Assembly: GCA_964583795.1 (NCBI GenBank)
Contig: CAZOWX010000017.1
Location: forward strand, 1-40,107
Direction of reading: 5' to 3'
Origin: JBDTME01 sp964583795
Lineage (GTDB): Bacteria > Patescibacteriota > Microgenomatia > UBA1400 > PJMF01
DNA length: 40,107 bases
In this document: positions 7,676-15,101 of the stretch, piece after piece
How the letters are laid out: each line of letters starts with the position of its first letter
How positions within the stretch are numbered: the stretch's first letter is position 1
Notes under the pieces: generated by a model
What the model was told of the DNA's origin: nothing
The model's database searches: none
The model's input: only the letters and a program-made list of their open reading frames with translations
Program-made: the position numbers and the translations under genes

Positions 7676-8230
7676 ATGAATCGTTTAAAGCAAAAATACC
7701 AGCAAGAGGTTGTAGCACAGCTCGTGAAGGAGTTTGGGCTCAAAAACTCATTATCAGCTGGGAAAATTAAGAAATTGGTTGTAAGCACTCGAGTGAGTGA
7801 GGAAACACATAAGGATGAAGCGCTAAAGAATGTGGCCGAACAACTGAAGGTGATCACTGGCAGGAAGCCAAAAGTAACCACAGCTCGAAAATCTGAGGCT
7901 GGATTTAAAATTAGACAAGGTGAACCATTGGGTTTGATGGTGACTTTACGCGGTGAGTATATGTGGGAGTTTTTCGACAAGCTTGTCAGCATTGTTTTGC
8001 CAAGGATGAAAGACTTTCAGGGAATCTCGAGACATGCTTTTGATCAAAGTGGAAACTACAATCTTGGTTTACCAGAACAGATTTTGTTTCCCGAGATTGT
8101 TTACGATAACATTGATAAGGTGAGAGGATTACAAATCACGATTGTTACCTCGGTGAATACTAAGGAGCACTCGTTTAGACTATTAGAGCTTCTTGGAATG
8201 CCTTTCGAGAAGGAAAAAGAGAGTAATTAA
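7676..8230 (+). CDS. rplE: 50S ribosomal protein L5
   Basis: L5 binds 5S rRNA and forms the central protuberance. KLVVSTRVSEETHKD, the ITGRKPKVTTARKSEAGFKI segment, RLP-like FDKLVSIVLPRMKDFQGIS and the NYNLGLPEQILFPEI motif are all family hallmarks. 184 residues, normal. Confidence 0.97.
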   Translation: MNRLKQKYQQEVVAQLVKEFGLKNSLSAGKIKKLVVSTRVSEETHKDEALKNVAEQLKVITGRKPKVTTARKSEAGFKIRQGEPLGLMVTLRGEYMWEFFDKLVSIVLPRMKDFQGISRHAFDQSGNYNLGLPEQILFPEIVYDNIDKVRGLQITIVTSVNTKEHSFRLLELLGMPFEKEKESN

Positions 8231-8235
8231 ATACT

Positions 8236-8421
8236 ATGGCAAAGAAATCGAAGATTGCAAAATCAAAGCGACTAGCGAATCACCCAACCAGACGCCACAA
8301 TCGGTGCCAGTTGTGTGGCCGGCCAAAAGCATATATTCGGATGTTCGGAGTGTGTCGTATTTGTTTTAGAGAGTTAGTAGCTAAGGGAGAGTTACCGGGA
8401 GTGACTAAATCAAGTAAATAA
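8236..8421 (+). CDS. rpsN: 30S ribosomal protein S14, zinc-binding type
   Basis: Short S14 form (61 residues) with a four-cysteine zinc ribbon: CQLCGRPK...CRICFREL. The zinc-free S14 would be about 100 residues and lack the cysteines. MAKKSKIAKSKRL is the usual opening. S14 contacts S3 and S10 in the head. The gap that follows contains a long hairpin and direct repeats. Confidence 0.97.
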   Translation: MAKKSKIAKSKRLANHPTRRHNRCQLCGRPKAYIRMFGVCRICFRELVAKGELPGVTKSSK

Positions 8422-8444
8422 TACATAAGCGACAAGATGCACGA

Positions 8445-8505
8445 TTCAAGCTATGAGAGAAAATGACATAGCTTGAAACCTGAAACTTGAGGCTTGAAAC
8501 TTAAA
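8445..8505 (+). repeat. Long hairpin plus short direct repeats in the rpsN-rpsH gap
   Basis: TTCAAGCTATG (8445-8455) and CATAGCTTGAA (8467-8477) form a perfect 11-bp stem with an 11-base loop. Immediately after, GCTTGAAAC occurs twice (8471-8479 and 8492-8500) with a partial copy CTGAAACTTGA between. No U-tract follows. It fills an 86-base gap within the operon. Confidence 0.6.
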
Positions 8506-8507
8506 CT

Positions 8508-8897
8508 ATGACAGATCCAATTGCAGACATGATTATTCGAGTGAAAAATGGTTATCTTGCGCGCAAGAAAAGCGTAGCGATCCCATTTTCAAAAATGAAT
8601 AAAGCTATTGCTGAGATTTTAGTGACTGAAAAGTATGTACAAAGTGTCGAAGTCACTGGTGAAGGGGTTTTCAAGTCGCTCGATGTGATGTTGCGATACG
8701 TAGGCAAGACTCCTGCGGTAACTGACGTGAAGCGAGAATCTACACCAGGCAGACGTGTGTACAGCAGTGCGCAAAAATTGCCACAGTCATTGAGTGGTTT
8801 TGGAATTGTCATTGTCTCAACCAATAAAGGGGTGATGACAGATAAAGAGGCAAGAAAACAAGGAGTAGGTGGGGAAGTGCTGTGCTCAATTTGGTAA
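8508..8897 (+). CDS. rpsH: 30S ribosomal protein S8
   Basis: Core 16S-binding protein and, in E. coli, the spc-operon translational repressor. MTDPIADMIIRVKNGYLARK is the conserved start; RESTPGRRVYSS and the ending GFGIVIVSTNKGVMTDKEAR with GGEVLCSIW are diagnostic. 129 residues, normal. The hairpin just upstream is a possible, unproven target for control. Confidence 0.97.
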   Translation: MTDPIADMIIRVKNGYLARKKSVAIPFSKMNKAIAEILVTEKYVQSVEVTGEGVFKSLDVMLRYVGKTPAVTDVKRESTPGRRVYSSAQKLPQSLSGFGIVIVSTNKGVMTDKEARKQGVGGEVLCSIW

Positions 8898-8960
8898 AGT
8901 ACACCACGAGCGATTTTTTTAGAAATTAGAACAATAAGAGAACTAAAGAAAACAAATACT

Positions 8961-9503
8961 ATGTCAAGAATTGGAAGTAAAGCAATCAAAATTCCTTCTG
9001 GGGTGACTGTTGAGATTGGTGCTCAAGAGATCACTGTTAAAGGACCAAAGGGTGAGCTGCATCAAGGGCTTATTCAAGGAATAACCGCGACTCAAGAAAA
9101 CGGGGAACTTCGATTTGCTCGAAAGAATGATGAAAAGCAAACCAAGGCATTTCATGGATTACTTCGGAGTCTAGTGAATAATATGCTGGAGGGGGTATCG
9201 CAAGGATATAAGAAAACATTAGAACTTGTCGGGACGGGGTATCGTGTCACAAAGAAAGGTCAGGGTGTCTCGTTGACCGTAGGGTATTCTCATGCGGTTG
9301 AGTTTAATGCCGTGTCTGGAATAACCATTGATGTTGAGGGCAATAACGTTATTCACGTTTCTGGCATTGATAAACAAGCTGTTGGACAGGTAGCTGCAAA
9401 TATTCGCGCGATTAGACCGCCTGAACCATATTTGGGAAAAGGGATTAGATACAGAGACGAGGTCGTTCGTCGAAAAGCAGGTAAGGCAGCTAAAACAGCC
9501 TAA
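8961..9503 (+). CDS. rplF: 50S ribosomal protein L6
   Basis: L6 lies near the factor-binding site. MSRIGSKAIKIPSGVTVEI, the HGLLRSLVNNMLEGVSQGY segment, LELVGTGYRVTKKGQ and the IRAIRPPEPYLGKGIRYRDE ending (the conserved KGxRY block) are clear. 180 residues, normal. Start context ATACTATG. Confidence 0.98.
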   Translation: MSRIGSKAIKIPSGVTVEIGAQEITVKGPKGELHQGLIQGITATQENGELRFARKNDEKQTKAFHGLLRSLVNNMLEGVSQGYKKTLELVGTGYRVTKKGQGVSLTVGYSHAVEFNAVSGITIDVEGNNVIHVSGIDKQAVGQVAANIRAIRPPEPYLGKGIRYRDEVVRRKAGKAAKTA

Positions 9504-9510
9504 AGCAGTT

Positions 9511-9876
9511 ATGAAAGTTAAACACAACACAACACCATTACAGCGAAGAGCCATTCGAGTCAGAAGTAAGGTAAAAGGAACGGCTGCCAGACCAAGAGTG
9601 AGTGTGTTCCGGTCGAACAAACACTTGTACGTTCAAGTCATAGATGATTCAGCTGGGAAAACCTTGATTTCTAGTAGTGACATCGCCAAAACAGTCCAAA
9701 AGAAGGTTGAAGGACAGAAAAAGATGGAAAGAGCCAAGACAATTGTCTCTGATTTAGTGGAAAAGCTGAAGAAAGCGAAAATCATGACTGTTGTATTTGA
9801 TCGTGGTGGTTATCGATACCACGGAGTTGTCAAATTGGTTGCTCAAGAGTTACGTGAATTGGGAATCCAAGTATAA
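9511..9876 (+). CDS. rplR: 50S ribosomal protein L18
   Basis: 5S rRNA-binding protein. VKGTAARPRVSVFRSNKHLY, VQVIDDSAGKTLISSS and the VVFDRGGYRYHGVVKLVAQE ending match the family. 121 residues, normal. The C-terminal AQELRELGIQV is conserved. Confidence 0.97.
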   Translation: MKVKHNTTPLQRRAIRVRSKVKGTAARPRVSVFRSNKHLYVQVIDDSAGKTLISSSDIAKTVQKKVEGQKKMERAKTIVSDLVEKLKKAKIMTVVFDRGGYRYHGVVKLVAQELRELGIQV

Positions 9877-9886
9877 AAGGAAATTT

Positions 9887-10609
9887 ATGGACGCAAAAAA
9901 AAATCAACACTCTCGGAATGGTCAACACTCTCAAAATTCAGAGCCAAAAGAGTTTGAAGAGAAAGTGATCTCGGTTGCTCGCGTATCAAAGAAAACGAAG
10001 GGCGGCAACAAAATGGGTTTTTCAGTGTTGATTGTTGTTGGTGATCGAAAAGGCCGAGTAGGATTGGGTTTGGGAAAAGCTCAAGACGTGGTTGGTGCAA
10101 TCCGAAAAGGAGTGCGTCGAGCAAAAAAACGAATGATTACTGTGCCCATGAACGGGACAACCATTCCTTTCCGAGTAGACAACAAGACTGGGGCCGGAAG
10201 AGTGATGCTCAAGCCAGCACCAAAGGGTTCAGGTGTTATTGCTGGTGGCCCAGTGCGTGCAGTTGTGGAAGTGGCTGGAATCAGGGATATTTCGAGTAAA
10301 ATTTTAGGATCGTCAAATCAGTCATCAAGTGTGTATGCTACTTTTGAAGCACTTAAAAAAATCAGAGCTATTGTCGATATGAAAGGGATTAAGCTTCGAT
10401 CGATTGCGGAGATTGAACGAGAAGAGAAATTAAAGGAAAAGGAACTTACTCAAGCTAAAACGAAAAAGGTGGATACAGTCGTAAAGATGCAGGGAGTGGG
10501 GACTGAGGAACAGCCTGCCGCTAATCATTCTGATAAAAAGCGTGTTCAGAAAAAAGTGGCCAAACCTGAAGTAAAGAAAACTGTGAATTCTGAAAAGAAA
10601 AAAGTATAA
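9887..10609 (+). CDS. rpsE: 30S ribosomal protein S5 with long charged tail
   Basis: S5 affects decoding accuracy and mRNA unwinding. The start is the ATG behind AAAAGGAAATTT, one of the few Shine-Dalgarno sequences in this operon. KGGNKMGFSVLIVVGDRKGR, VGLGLGKAQDV, AVVEVAGIRDI and SSNQSSSVYATFEAL are the double-stranded-RNA-binding and C-terminal family blocks. About 240 residues against 160-170; the extra is an N-terminal Asn/Gln/Ser stretch and a Lys/Glu tail after residue 180. The next gene is rplO directly: no rpmD. Confidence 0.96.
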   Translation: MDAKKNQHSRNGQHSQNSEPKEFEEKVISVARVSKKTKGGNKMGFSVLIVVGDRKGRVGLGLGKAQDVVGAIRKGVRRAKKRMITVPMNGTTIPFRVDNKTGAGRVMLKPAPKGSGVIAGGPVRAVVEVAGIRDISSKILGSSNQSSSVYATFEALKKIRAIVDMKGIKLRSIAEIEREEKLKEKELTQAKTKKVDTVVKMQGVGTEEQPAANHSDKKRVQKKVAKPEVKKTVNSEKKKV

Positions 10610-10619
10610 ACCGAGTACT

Positions 10620-11048
10620 ATGAACATCCTCAATACATTGCCAGCAATTAAATCAAAGAGTAAGAAGCGAGTAGGTCGTGGCTATGGTTCCGGAATTGGA
10701 GCTAAGTCTGGCCGAGGACAAAAAGGTCAACACGCTCGCAATACTGTTCCGCTTTGGTTTGAAGGTGGACAGTTACCATTGATTAAGCGTTTACCGATGG
10801 TGCGTGGAAAACTACGGCTAAATGTTCTTCATGCGACTCAAGCCGTGAGTTTATCATTGTTAAACAAGTTATCTGAAACAGAAATTTCATTAGAAGTTCT
10901 CAAGCAGCATGGTTTGGTTGACAAGTCTACCAAAAGTGCCAAGTTGATTACTGGTGAGTTAACTCGTGCGATTACTGTGGTTGGTCTTCGAGTCTCAGCA
11001 GGAGCTCGAGCGGTGATAGAGCAAGCTAAAGGTACCATAAAAGCCTAG
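10620..11048 (+). CDS. rplO: 50S ribosomal protein L15
   Basis: Late-assembly 50S protein. The Gly-rich N-terminal arm is intact (VGRGYGSGIGAKSGRGQKGQ), followed by GGQLPLIKRLPMVRG and VSAGARAVIEQAKG near the end. 142 residues, normal. The stop codon is the first base triplet of a hairpin that leads into secY. In most bacteria rpmD would precede it; only 10 bases separate it from rpsE here. Confidence 0.97.
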   Translation: MNILNTLPAIKSKSKKRVGRGYGSGIGAKSGRGQKGQHARNTVPLWFEGGQLPLIKRLPMVRGKLRLNVLHATQAVSLSLLNKLSETEISLEVLKQHGLVDKSTKSAKLITGELTRAITVVGLRVSAGARAVIEQAKGTIKA

Positions 11049-11072
11049 ACTTTTTTCTTTCATAAAAGTCTA
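11046..11072 (+). other. Hairpin at the rplO stop codon, before secY
   Basis: TAGACTTTT / AAAAGTCTA, a perfect 9-bp stem with a 9-base loop beginning exactly at the TAG stop of rplO. No U-run follows, so read-through into secY is expected; it may set the lower expression of secY or be an RNase site. Confidence 0.55.
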
Positions 11073-11121
11073 ATAAACAAAACACCCTGTTGAGTCAAAC
11101 CAGCATGGGGAGGATGAAGTC

Positions 11122-12411
11122 GTGAAATACCTACTTGAGACCCTGAAAAAACTGTACTCCAATAAAGAGCTTCGAAAAAAGTTTTTATTTACCGCACTTA
11201 TTTTTGCCGTATTCCGACTTTTTGCCCATATACCGGTACCTGGAGTGAATGTTGCCCAGTTGCAAAAGCTTTTCGCCAGTAATCAGTTTTTAGGATTTTT
11301 GAATATCTTTTCCGGTGGGACTTTATCGCGTTTTTCAGTTATGGCCATCGGGATAAATCCATATATCACAGCATCTATCATTTTGCAGCTAGCGACAATG
11401 GTGTTCCCAAAGCTTAAAGAGATTTCCAAAGATGGTGAAGCTGGTAGGGAAAGAATCAACCAATACACTCGATTTCTCTCTGTCCCTCTGGCTGTTGTTC
11501 AGTCGATCTCTGTGCTCGCAATTCTTAATTCACAGCCACAACGTCTGATTCAAACCCAAAATACTTTAGCTTTAATCACTATGATTCTTACTATGGTTGC
11601 GGGAGCAATGATGTTGATGTGGTTGGGTGAGTTAGTCACTTTGTACGGACTTGGAAATGGAATATCCATGGTATTATTTGCTGGAATTGTTGGACAATTG
11701 CCAGTAGTAACGGCACAATTGCTTAGTATTACAACTCCCGACCAATATTTTACATATGGAATGATTGCAATTATATTTGCATTCGTGATTGCAAGCATGG
11801 TGTTGGTCAACGAAGCGGTGCGAAAGGTTCAAGTGCAGTATGCAAAGCGAGTCAGGGGCAGTCGCATGTATGGCGGCCAGAGCACTCACTTGCCCCTCAA
11901 AATTAACACGGCGGGTGTCTTGCCAATTATTTTTGCAGTTTCAATTATGCTCGCTCCGGCATTTATTGGTCGCTTGCTTGCATCGATGAGTGATCAGCGT
12001 TTAGTTCAGCTCGGGCAACAGTTACAAGTCTGGTTTTCCCAGTCAAGCTGGATTTATGCGGTGACCTATTTTTTGATTGTGTTTGCCTTTACCTATTTTT
12101 CGACTCTGGTCTTTTTTAATACTGAGGACTTAGCTGACGAGCTCAAAAAGAGTGGTGCTTTTGTGCCGGGTGTCCGTCCTGGGAAACCAACACAACAGTT
12201 GCTAAACTATGTCATCACCAGGATTACTTTCATTGGAGCGATATTTCTTGGAATGATCGCAATTCTACCTTCTTTGATACAACGATTTACGGGAATTTCC
12301 TCCTTGGCTATTGGAGGAACGAGCTTGTTGATTGTGGTTTCGGTCGTGCTTGAGACTGCGAAAACGGCTGAATCACTGCTTGTTAGTCAAAACTATGATA
12401 AATACATTTAA
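11122..12411 (+). CDS. secY: Protein translocase channel subunit SecY
   Basis: Ten-segment inner-membrane channel of the Sec pathway. The frame opens with GTG behind GGGGAGG (8 bases away), a strong signal unlike those of the ribosomal genes. HIPVPGVN, NIFSGGTLSRFSVMAIGINP (segment 2), the ITASIILQLATMVFPKLKE region with the plug-helix neighbourhood, GNGISMVLFAGIV, and the cytosolic loop with GVRPGKPTQQLLNYVITRIT are diagnostic. 429 residues, normal. Confidence 0.98.
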   Translation: MKYLLETLKKLYSNKELRKKFLFTALIFAVFRLFAHIPVPGVNVAQLQKLFASNQFLGFLNIFSGGTLSRFSVMAIGINPYITASIILQLATMVFPKLKEISKDGEAGRERINQYTRFLSVPLAVVQSISVLAILNSQPQRLIQTQNTLALITMILTMVAGAMMLMWLGELVTLYGLGNGISMVLFAGIVGQLPVVTAQLLSITTPDQYFTYGMIAIIFAFVIASMVLVNEAVRKVQVQYAKRVRGSRMYGGQSTHLPLKINTAGVLPIIFAVSIMLAPAFIGRLLASMSDQRLVQLGQQLQVWFSQSSWIYAVTYFLIVFAFTYFSTLVFFNTEDLADELKKSGAFVPGVRPGKPTQQLLNYVITRITFIGAIFLGMIAILPSLIQRFTGISSLAIGGTSLLIVVSVVLETAKTAESLLVSQNYDKYI

Positions 12412-12432
12412 TTCATGTTTTGCAGGAGCTGT

Positions 12433-12984
12433 ATGAAATTAGTACTGATTGGTATCCAGGGAGCGGGTAAATCCACTCAAGGCAATTTGCTTTCTGAACA
12501 CCTCAACATTCCTTACCTCTCCAGTGGGCACGTCTTTCGAGAGATGGCGAAGGAAAAAACCCAACTTGGACGATATGTGAAGGAAACCTTAAATGCGGGG
12601 ATTTTGATTCCAGATGATATGACAATCAATGTTATTAACGAATATTTGTCCAAGCCTGAGTATCAAAAAGGGTATATTTTGGATGGTTTTCCTCGGACGG
12701 TAATACAAGCAAAGAAGTTTAAAAACGGTGTGGATGCCGTGATTTTTCTTGAAGTATCAGACAAAGAGGCTTTATGGAGGATTTCAGGTCGAGTAAGTGA
12801 TCGTGAGGACGAGACTCTCCAGGCTATACGTAAAAGAATTGAGTTATTTCACACCTTTACCCAGCCTGTAGTTGAGTACTACAACGGGCAGAAGAAGCTG
12901 CTGAAAGTTGATGGTGAGCTAACGGTGCAAGAGATCTTTAAGTCTATCTTGAAAAACCTGAAATCTCTCGAGAAGGAGTCATAG
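12433..12984 (+). CDS. adk: Adenylate kinase, short-LID form
   Basis: Interconverts ATP + AMP and 2 ADP. Start chosen at the ATG following AGGAG; an upstream in-frame ATG adds six residues outside the fold. P-loop GIQGAGKST at 7-15 (the common GxPGxGKGT varied at two places), AMP-lid block LSSGHVFREM, LDGFPRT at about 77-83, and GRVSDREDET, which replaces the usual 30-residue LID by a short loop with no zinc cysteines. 183 residues. The next gene is infA; the map gene commonly found between adk and infA is absent. Confidence 0.9.
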   Translation: MKLVLIGIQGAGKSTQGNLLSEHLNIPYLSSGHVFREMAKEKTQLGRYVKETLNAGILIPDDMTINVINEYLSKPEYQKGYILDGFPRTVIQAKKFKNGVDAVIFLEVSDKEALWRISGRVSDREDETLQAIRKRIELFHTFTQPVVEYYNGQKKLLKVDGELTVQEIFKSILKNLKSLEKES

Positions 12985-13004
12985 TCTTAGATTCCAGATG
13001 AGTC

Positions 13005-13033
13005 TTGAGGAACTACAAAATACTTGATATAAT
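13005..13033 (+). promoter_or_regulatory. Promoter of the infA-rpmJ-rpsM...rpoA segment
   Basis: TTGAGG (-35), 17-base spacer, TATAAT (-10, consensus). It lies in the 96-base gap after adk and would give a leader of about 40 bases. It implies that infA, the alpha operon and rpoA can be transcribed apart from the S10-spc genes. Confidence 0.8.
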
Positions 13034-13080
13034 CTCCTGATCTGTGTTTTTTTAACCAGAGAGAGTTTAAAAAGTGAAGT

Positions 13081-13386
13081 ATGATAACTACAACTGCACC
13101 AATTGCACAGGAACAACCGACAGGTGACCATCCCAGTTTCAAACAGAAACTCAAGGAAGGACAATTTGCGATAGGTGGAGTGGTCGTTGAGTGTTTACCC
13201 AACACGATGTTTCAAGTAGAAGTTGCTGACAGTGATATTGCGCAACTCACTGGCAAGACATTGTTGTGTACTTTGGCTGGTAAGATGCGATTGAACCGAA
13301 TTAGAGTGTTGCCAGGTGACAAGGTTGTTGGGTACGTAACCAAATACGACTTGGCTCATGGAAAGATAACCTTTAGAACGAAGTAA
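13081..13386 (+). CDS. infA: Translation initiation factor IF-1 with extension and insertion
   Basis: OB-fold factor that blocks the A site during initiation. GGVVVECLPNTMFQVEV and LAGKMRLNRIRVLPGDKV...TKYDLAHGKITFRTK cover the fold. 101 residues against 72: about 20 extra at the N-terminus (Thr/Pro/Gln-rich) and about 7 extra inside the loop before GKM, where the family has only a short turn. Directly downstream of its own promoter. No Shine-Dalgarno near the ATG. Confidence 0.93.
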   Translation: MITTTAPIAQEQPTGDHPSFKQKLKEGQFAIGGVVVECLPNTMFQVEVADSDIAQLTGKTLLCTLAGKMRLNRIRVLPGDKVVGYVTKYDLAHGKITFRTK

Positions 13387-13500
13387 AAAGGCACTTTTCA
13401 AAAAGCACTTTTTTGTGTATAAAGGGAGCTTCCTGGAATGGTTAAATCTGGGTAAAAAAGAGTAAAAAGTTGACGAGTATTGACAATTAAAAGAAAAACT

Positions 13501-13614
13501 ATGACAGTAAAAAGTTCAATAAAGCCACGATGCAAAGATTGCCGCTTGATTAAGCGAAAAGGTGTCCTGCGTCGTGTCTGCAAGAATCCCAGACACAAGG
13601 GGAGACAAGGATAA
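13501..13614 (+). CDS. rpmJ: 50S ribosomal protein L36, zinc-binding type
   Basis: 37 codons: MTVKSSIKPRCKDCRLIKRK then GVLRRVCKNPRHKGRQG. This is the C+ form with the CxxC...C...H zinc site, normal length. The ATG has the AAACTATG context. Six bases separate it from rpsM, the standard order infA-rpmJ-rpsM. Confidence 0.95.
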   Translation: MTVKSSIKPRCKDCRLIKRKGVLRRVCKNPRHKGRQG

Positions 13615-13619
13615 TAACT

Positions 13620-14021
13620 ATGCCACGTATTGCTGGTGTTGATGTACCACTGAACAAAAAGACGAGAATTGCATTGACTTACATCTTCGGTGTTGGCAGA
13701 AGCAATGTGGAAGAGATTCTGTCTGACTCGAATGTCGATGGTGACAAGCGGGCAAAAGAGCTTTCAGGAGAAGAAGTTTTGCGTATTCAGAAGGTTTTGG
13801 AAAGAATGAATGTCGAAGGAACTCTTCGTCGAATGATCCGAGATAACATCGAGCGATTGAAGCGAATTGGGTCGTATCGAGGAATGCGTCACATTGCAGG
13901 TTTACCATCACGGGGGCAGCGCACTAGAGTAAATGCCCGAACTCGTCGTGGACGAAGGAAAACAGTAGGTGCCATGAGCAAGGAAATGGCAGCAAAACTA
14001 GAAGTTGCAAAGAAAAAGTAA
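13620..14021 (+). CDS. rpsM: 30S ribosomal protein S13
   Basis: Head protein that forms bridges to the 50S subunit and contacts P-site tRNA through its tail. MPRIAGVDVPLNKKTRIAL, TYIFGVGRSNVEEIL, RIGSYRGMRHIAGLPSRGQR and TRVNARTRRGRRKTVG are diagnostic. 133 residues, slightly above normal; the C-terminal Lys-rich tail is present. Confidence 0.98.
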   Translation: MPRIAGVDVPLNKKTRIALTYIFGVGRSNVEEILSDSNVDGDKRAKELSGEEVLRIQKVLERMNVEGTLRRMIRDNIERLKRIGSYRGMRHIAGLPSRGQRTRVNARTRRGRRKTVGAMSKEMAAKLEVAKKK

Positions 14022-14041
14022 TTTCATCAAATTAAGCACTT

Positions 14042-14434
14042 ATGGCAAAACCACAACGCAAATCAGCACCGATTAAAGTCAAAAGAGTAGTCCCTAAAGG
14101 TCAGATGTATGTCACCGCGACCTTTAATAACACAATTGTAACTATTACCGATGAGCAAGGAAACACGGTGTGTTGGAGTTCTACAGGTGCTCTTGGCTTT
14201 CCTGGATCACGAAAATCGACACCGTATGCAGCGACAGTCACTTTAGAAAAAGCAATTGAAAAAGCTAAGGCGCACGGCATGAATACAATGGAAGTTTTTA
14301 TTAAAGGTCCTGGACCTGGTAGGGATGCAGCATTACGAGTCATTCGTACTCAAGGAATAAAAGTTAGTATGATTGCTGACTTGACCCCGATGCCTCATAA
14401 CGGCACTCGGCCAAGAAAACGCAAACACGGATAA
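14042..14434 (+). CDS. rpsK: 30S ribosomal protein S11
   Basis: Platform protein at the mRNA exit. VTATFNNTIVTITDEQGNTV, the WSSTGALGFPGSRKSTPYAA segment, FIKGPGPGRDAALRVI and the ending DLTPMPHNGTRPRKRKHG are near-invariant. 130 residues, normal. Confidence 0.98.
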   Translation: MAKPQRKSAPIKVKRVVPKGQMYVTATFNNTIVTITDEQGNTVCWSSTGALGFPGSRKSTPYAATVTLEKAIEKAKAHGMNTMEVFIKGPGPGRDAALRVIRTQGIKVSMIADLTPMPHNGTRPRKRKHG

Positions 14435-14437
14435 AAT

Positions 14438-15040
14438 ATGAGATACACTGGACCGAAAAACAAATTAGCACGACGCATAGGCGAAGATCTTGGGCTCAAG
14501 ACCAACCCCCTAAAAGTCAACAAAAGAATTGCCCTTTTACCTGGAATGCATGGCAAAAAGATGCGCCGAAAGATGTCAGACTACGGCACACAGCTCAAAG
14601 AAAAGCAAAAGGTTCGTTACATTTATGGTCTTTCAGAGAAACAGTTACGGCACTTATATAACGTCGCCACAAAGACACCAACCAACACAGGATCTGCATT
14701 GCTTCGACTTTTGGAAAGACGCTTAGATAATGTGTTGTATCGGATGAGATTTGCTCCAACCAGAGCAGCAGCCCGACAACTTGTTAATCACGGTCATGTT
14801 AAAGTGAATCAAAAGAAAATGACCATACCGTCATATTTGGTAAAAATTGATGATTTGGTTGAGTTAAAAGCGACTGGGACTAAGATTCCTGCAGTGGCTC
14901 AGATGATGAAAGATGGTGGTGCAAGCGCTCCTTGGATTTCAGTGAAGGCCGCTGTTGGTAAAGTCAGTAGACTTCCTGAGAGAGAAGAAGTTGATGGAGC
15001 GATTAACGAACAGTTGATTATTGAATGGTATTCTCGATAA
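14438..15040 (+). CDS. rpsD: 30S ribosomal protein S4, zinc-free form
   Basis: Primary 16S-binding assembly protein. The N-terminal part carries no cysteines, so no zinc knuckle. YGTQLKEKQKVRYIYGLSEK, LLERRLDNVLYRMRFA and the S4 RNA-binding block ARQLVNHGHVKVNQKK are clear. 200 residues, normal. Only 3 bases follow the rpsK stop. Confidence 0.97.
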   Translation: MRYTGPKNKLARRIGEDLGLKTNPLKVNKRIALLPGMHGKKMRRKMSDYGTQLKEKQKVRYIYGLSEKQLRHLYNVATKTPTNTGSALLRLLERRLDNVLYRMRFAPTRAAARQLVNHGHVKVNQKKMTIPSYLVKIDDLVELKATGTKIPAVAQMMKDGGASAPWISVKAAVGKVSRLPEREEVDGAINEQLIIEWYSR

Positions 15041-15101
15041 TATTTTTATCCCTTATGAAACGGAGTCTCGCAACAACGAGGCGGAGAAACAAAGGAGAAT
15101 T

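Noticed and set aside
9791..9886. Longer start for S5 overlapping rplR
   Set aside because: The overlap of 86 bases lies in the wrong frame of conserved rplR sequence, while the ATG at 9887 has a ribosome-binding site and gives a normal S5 opening.
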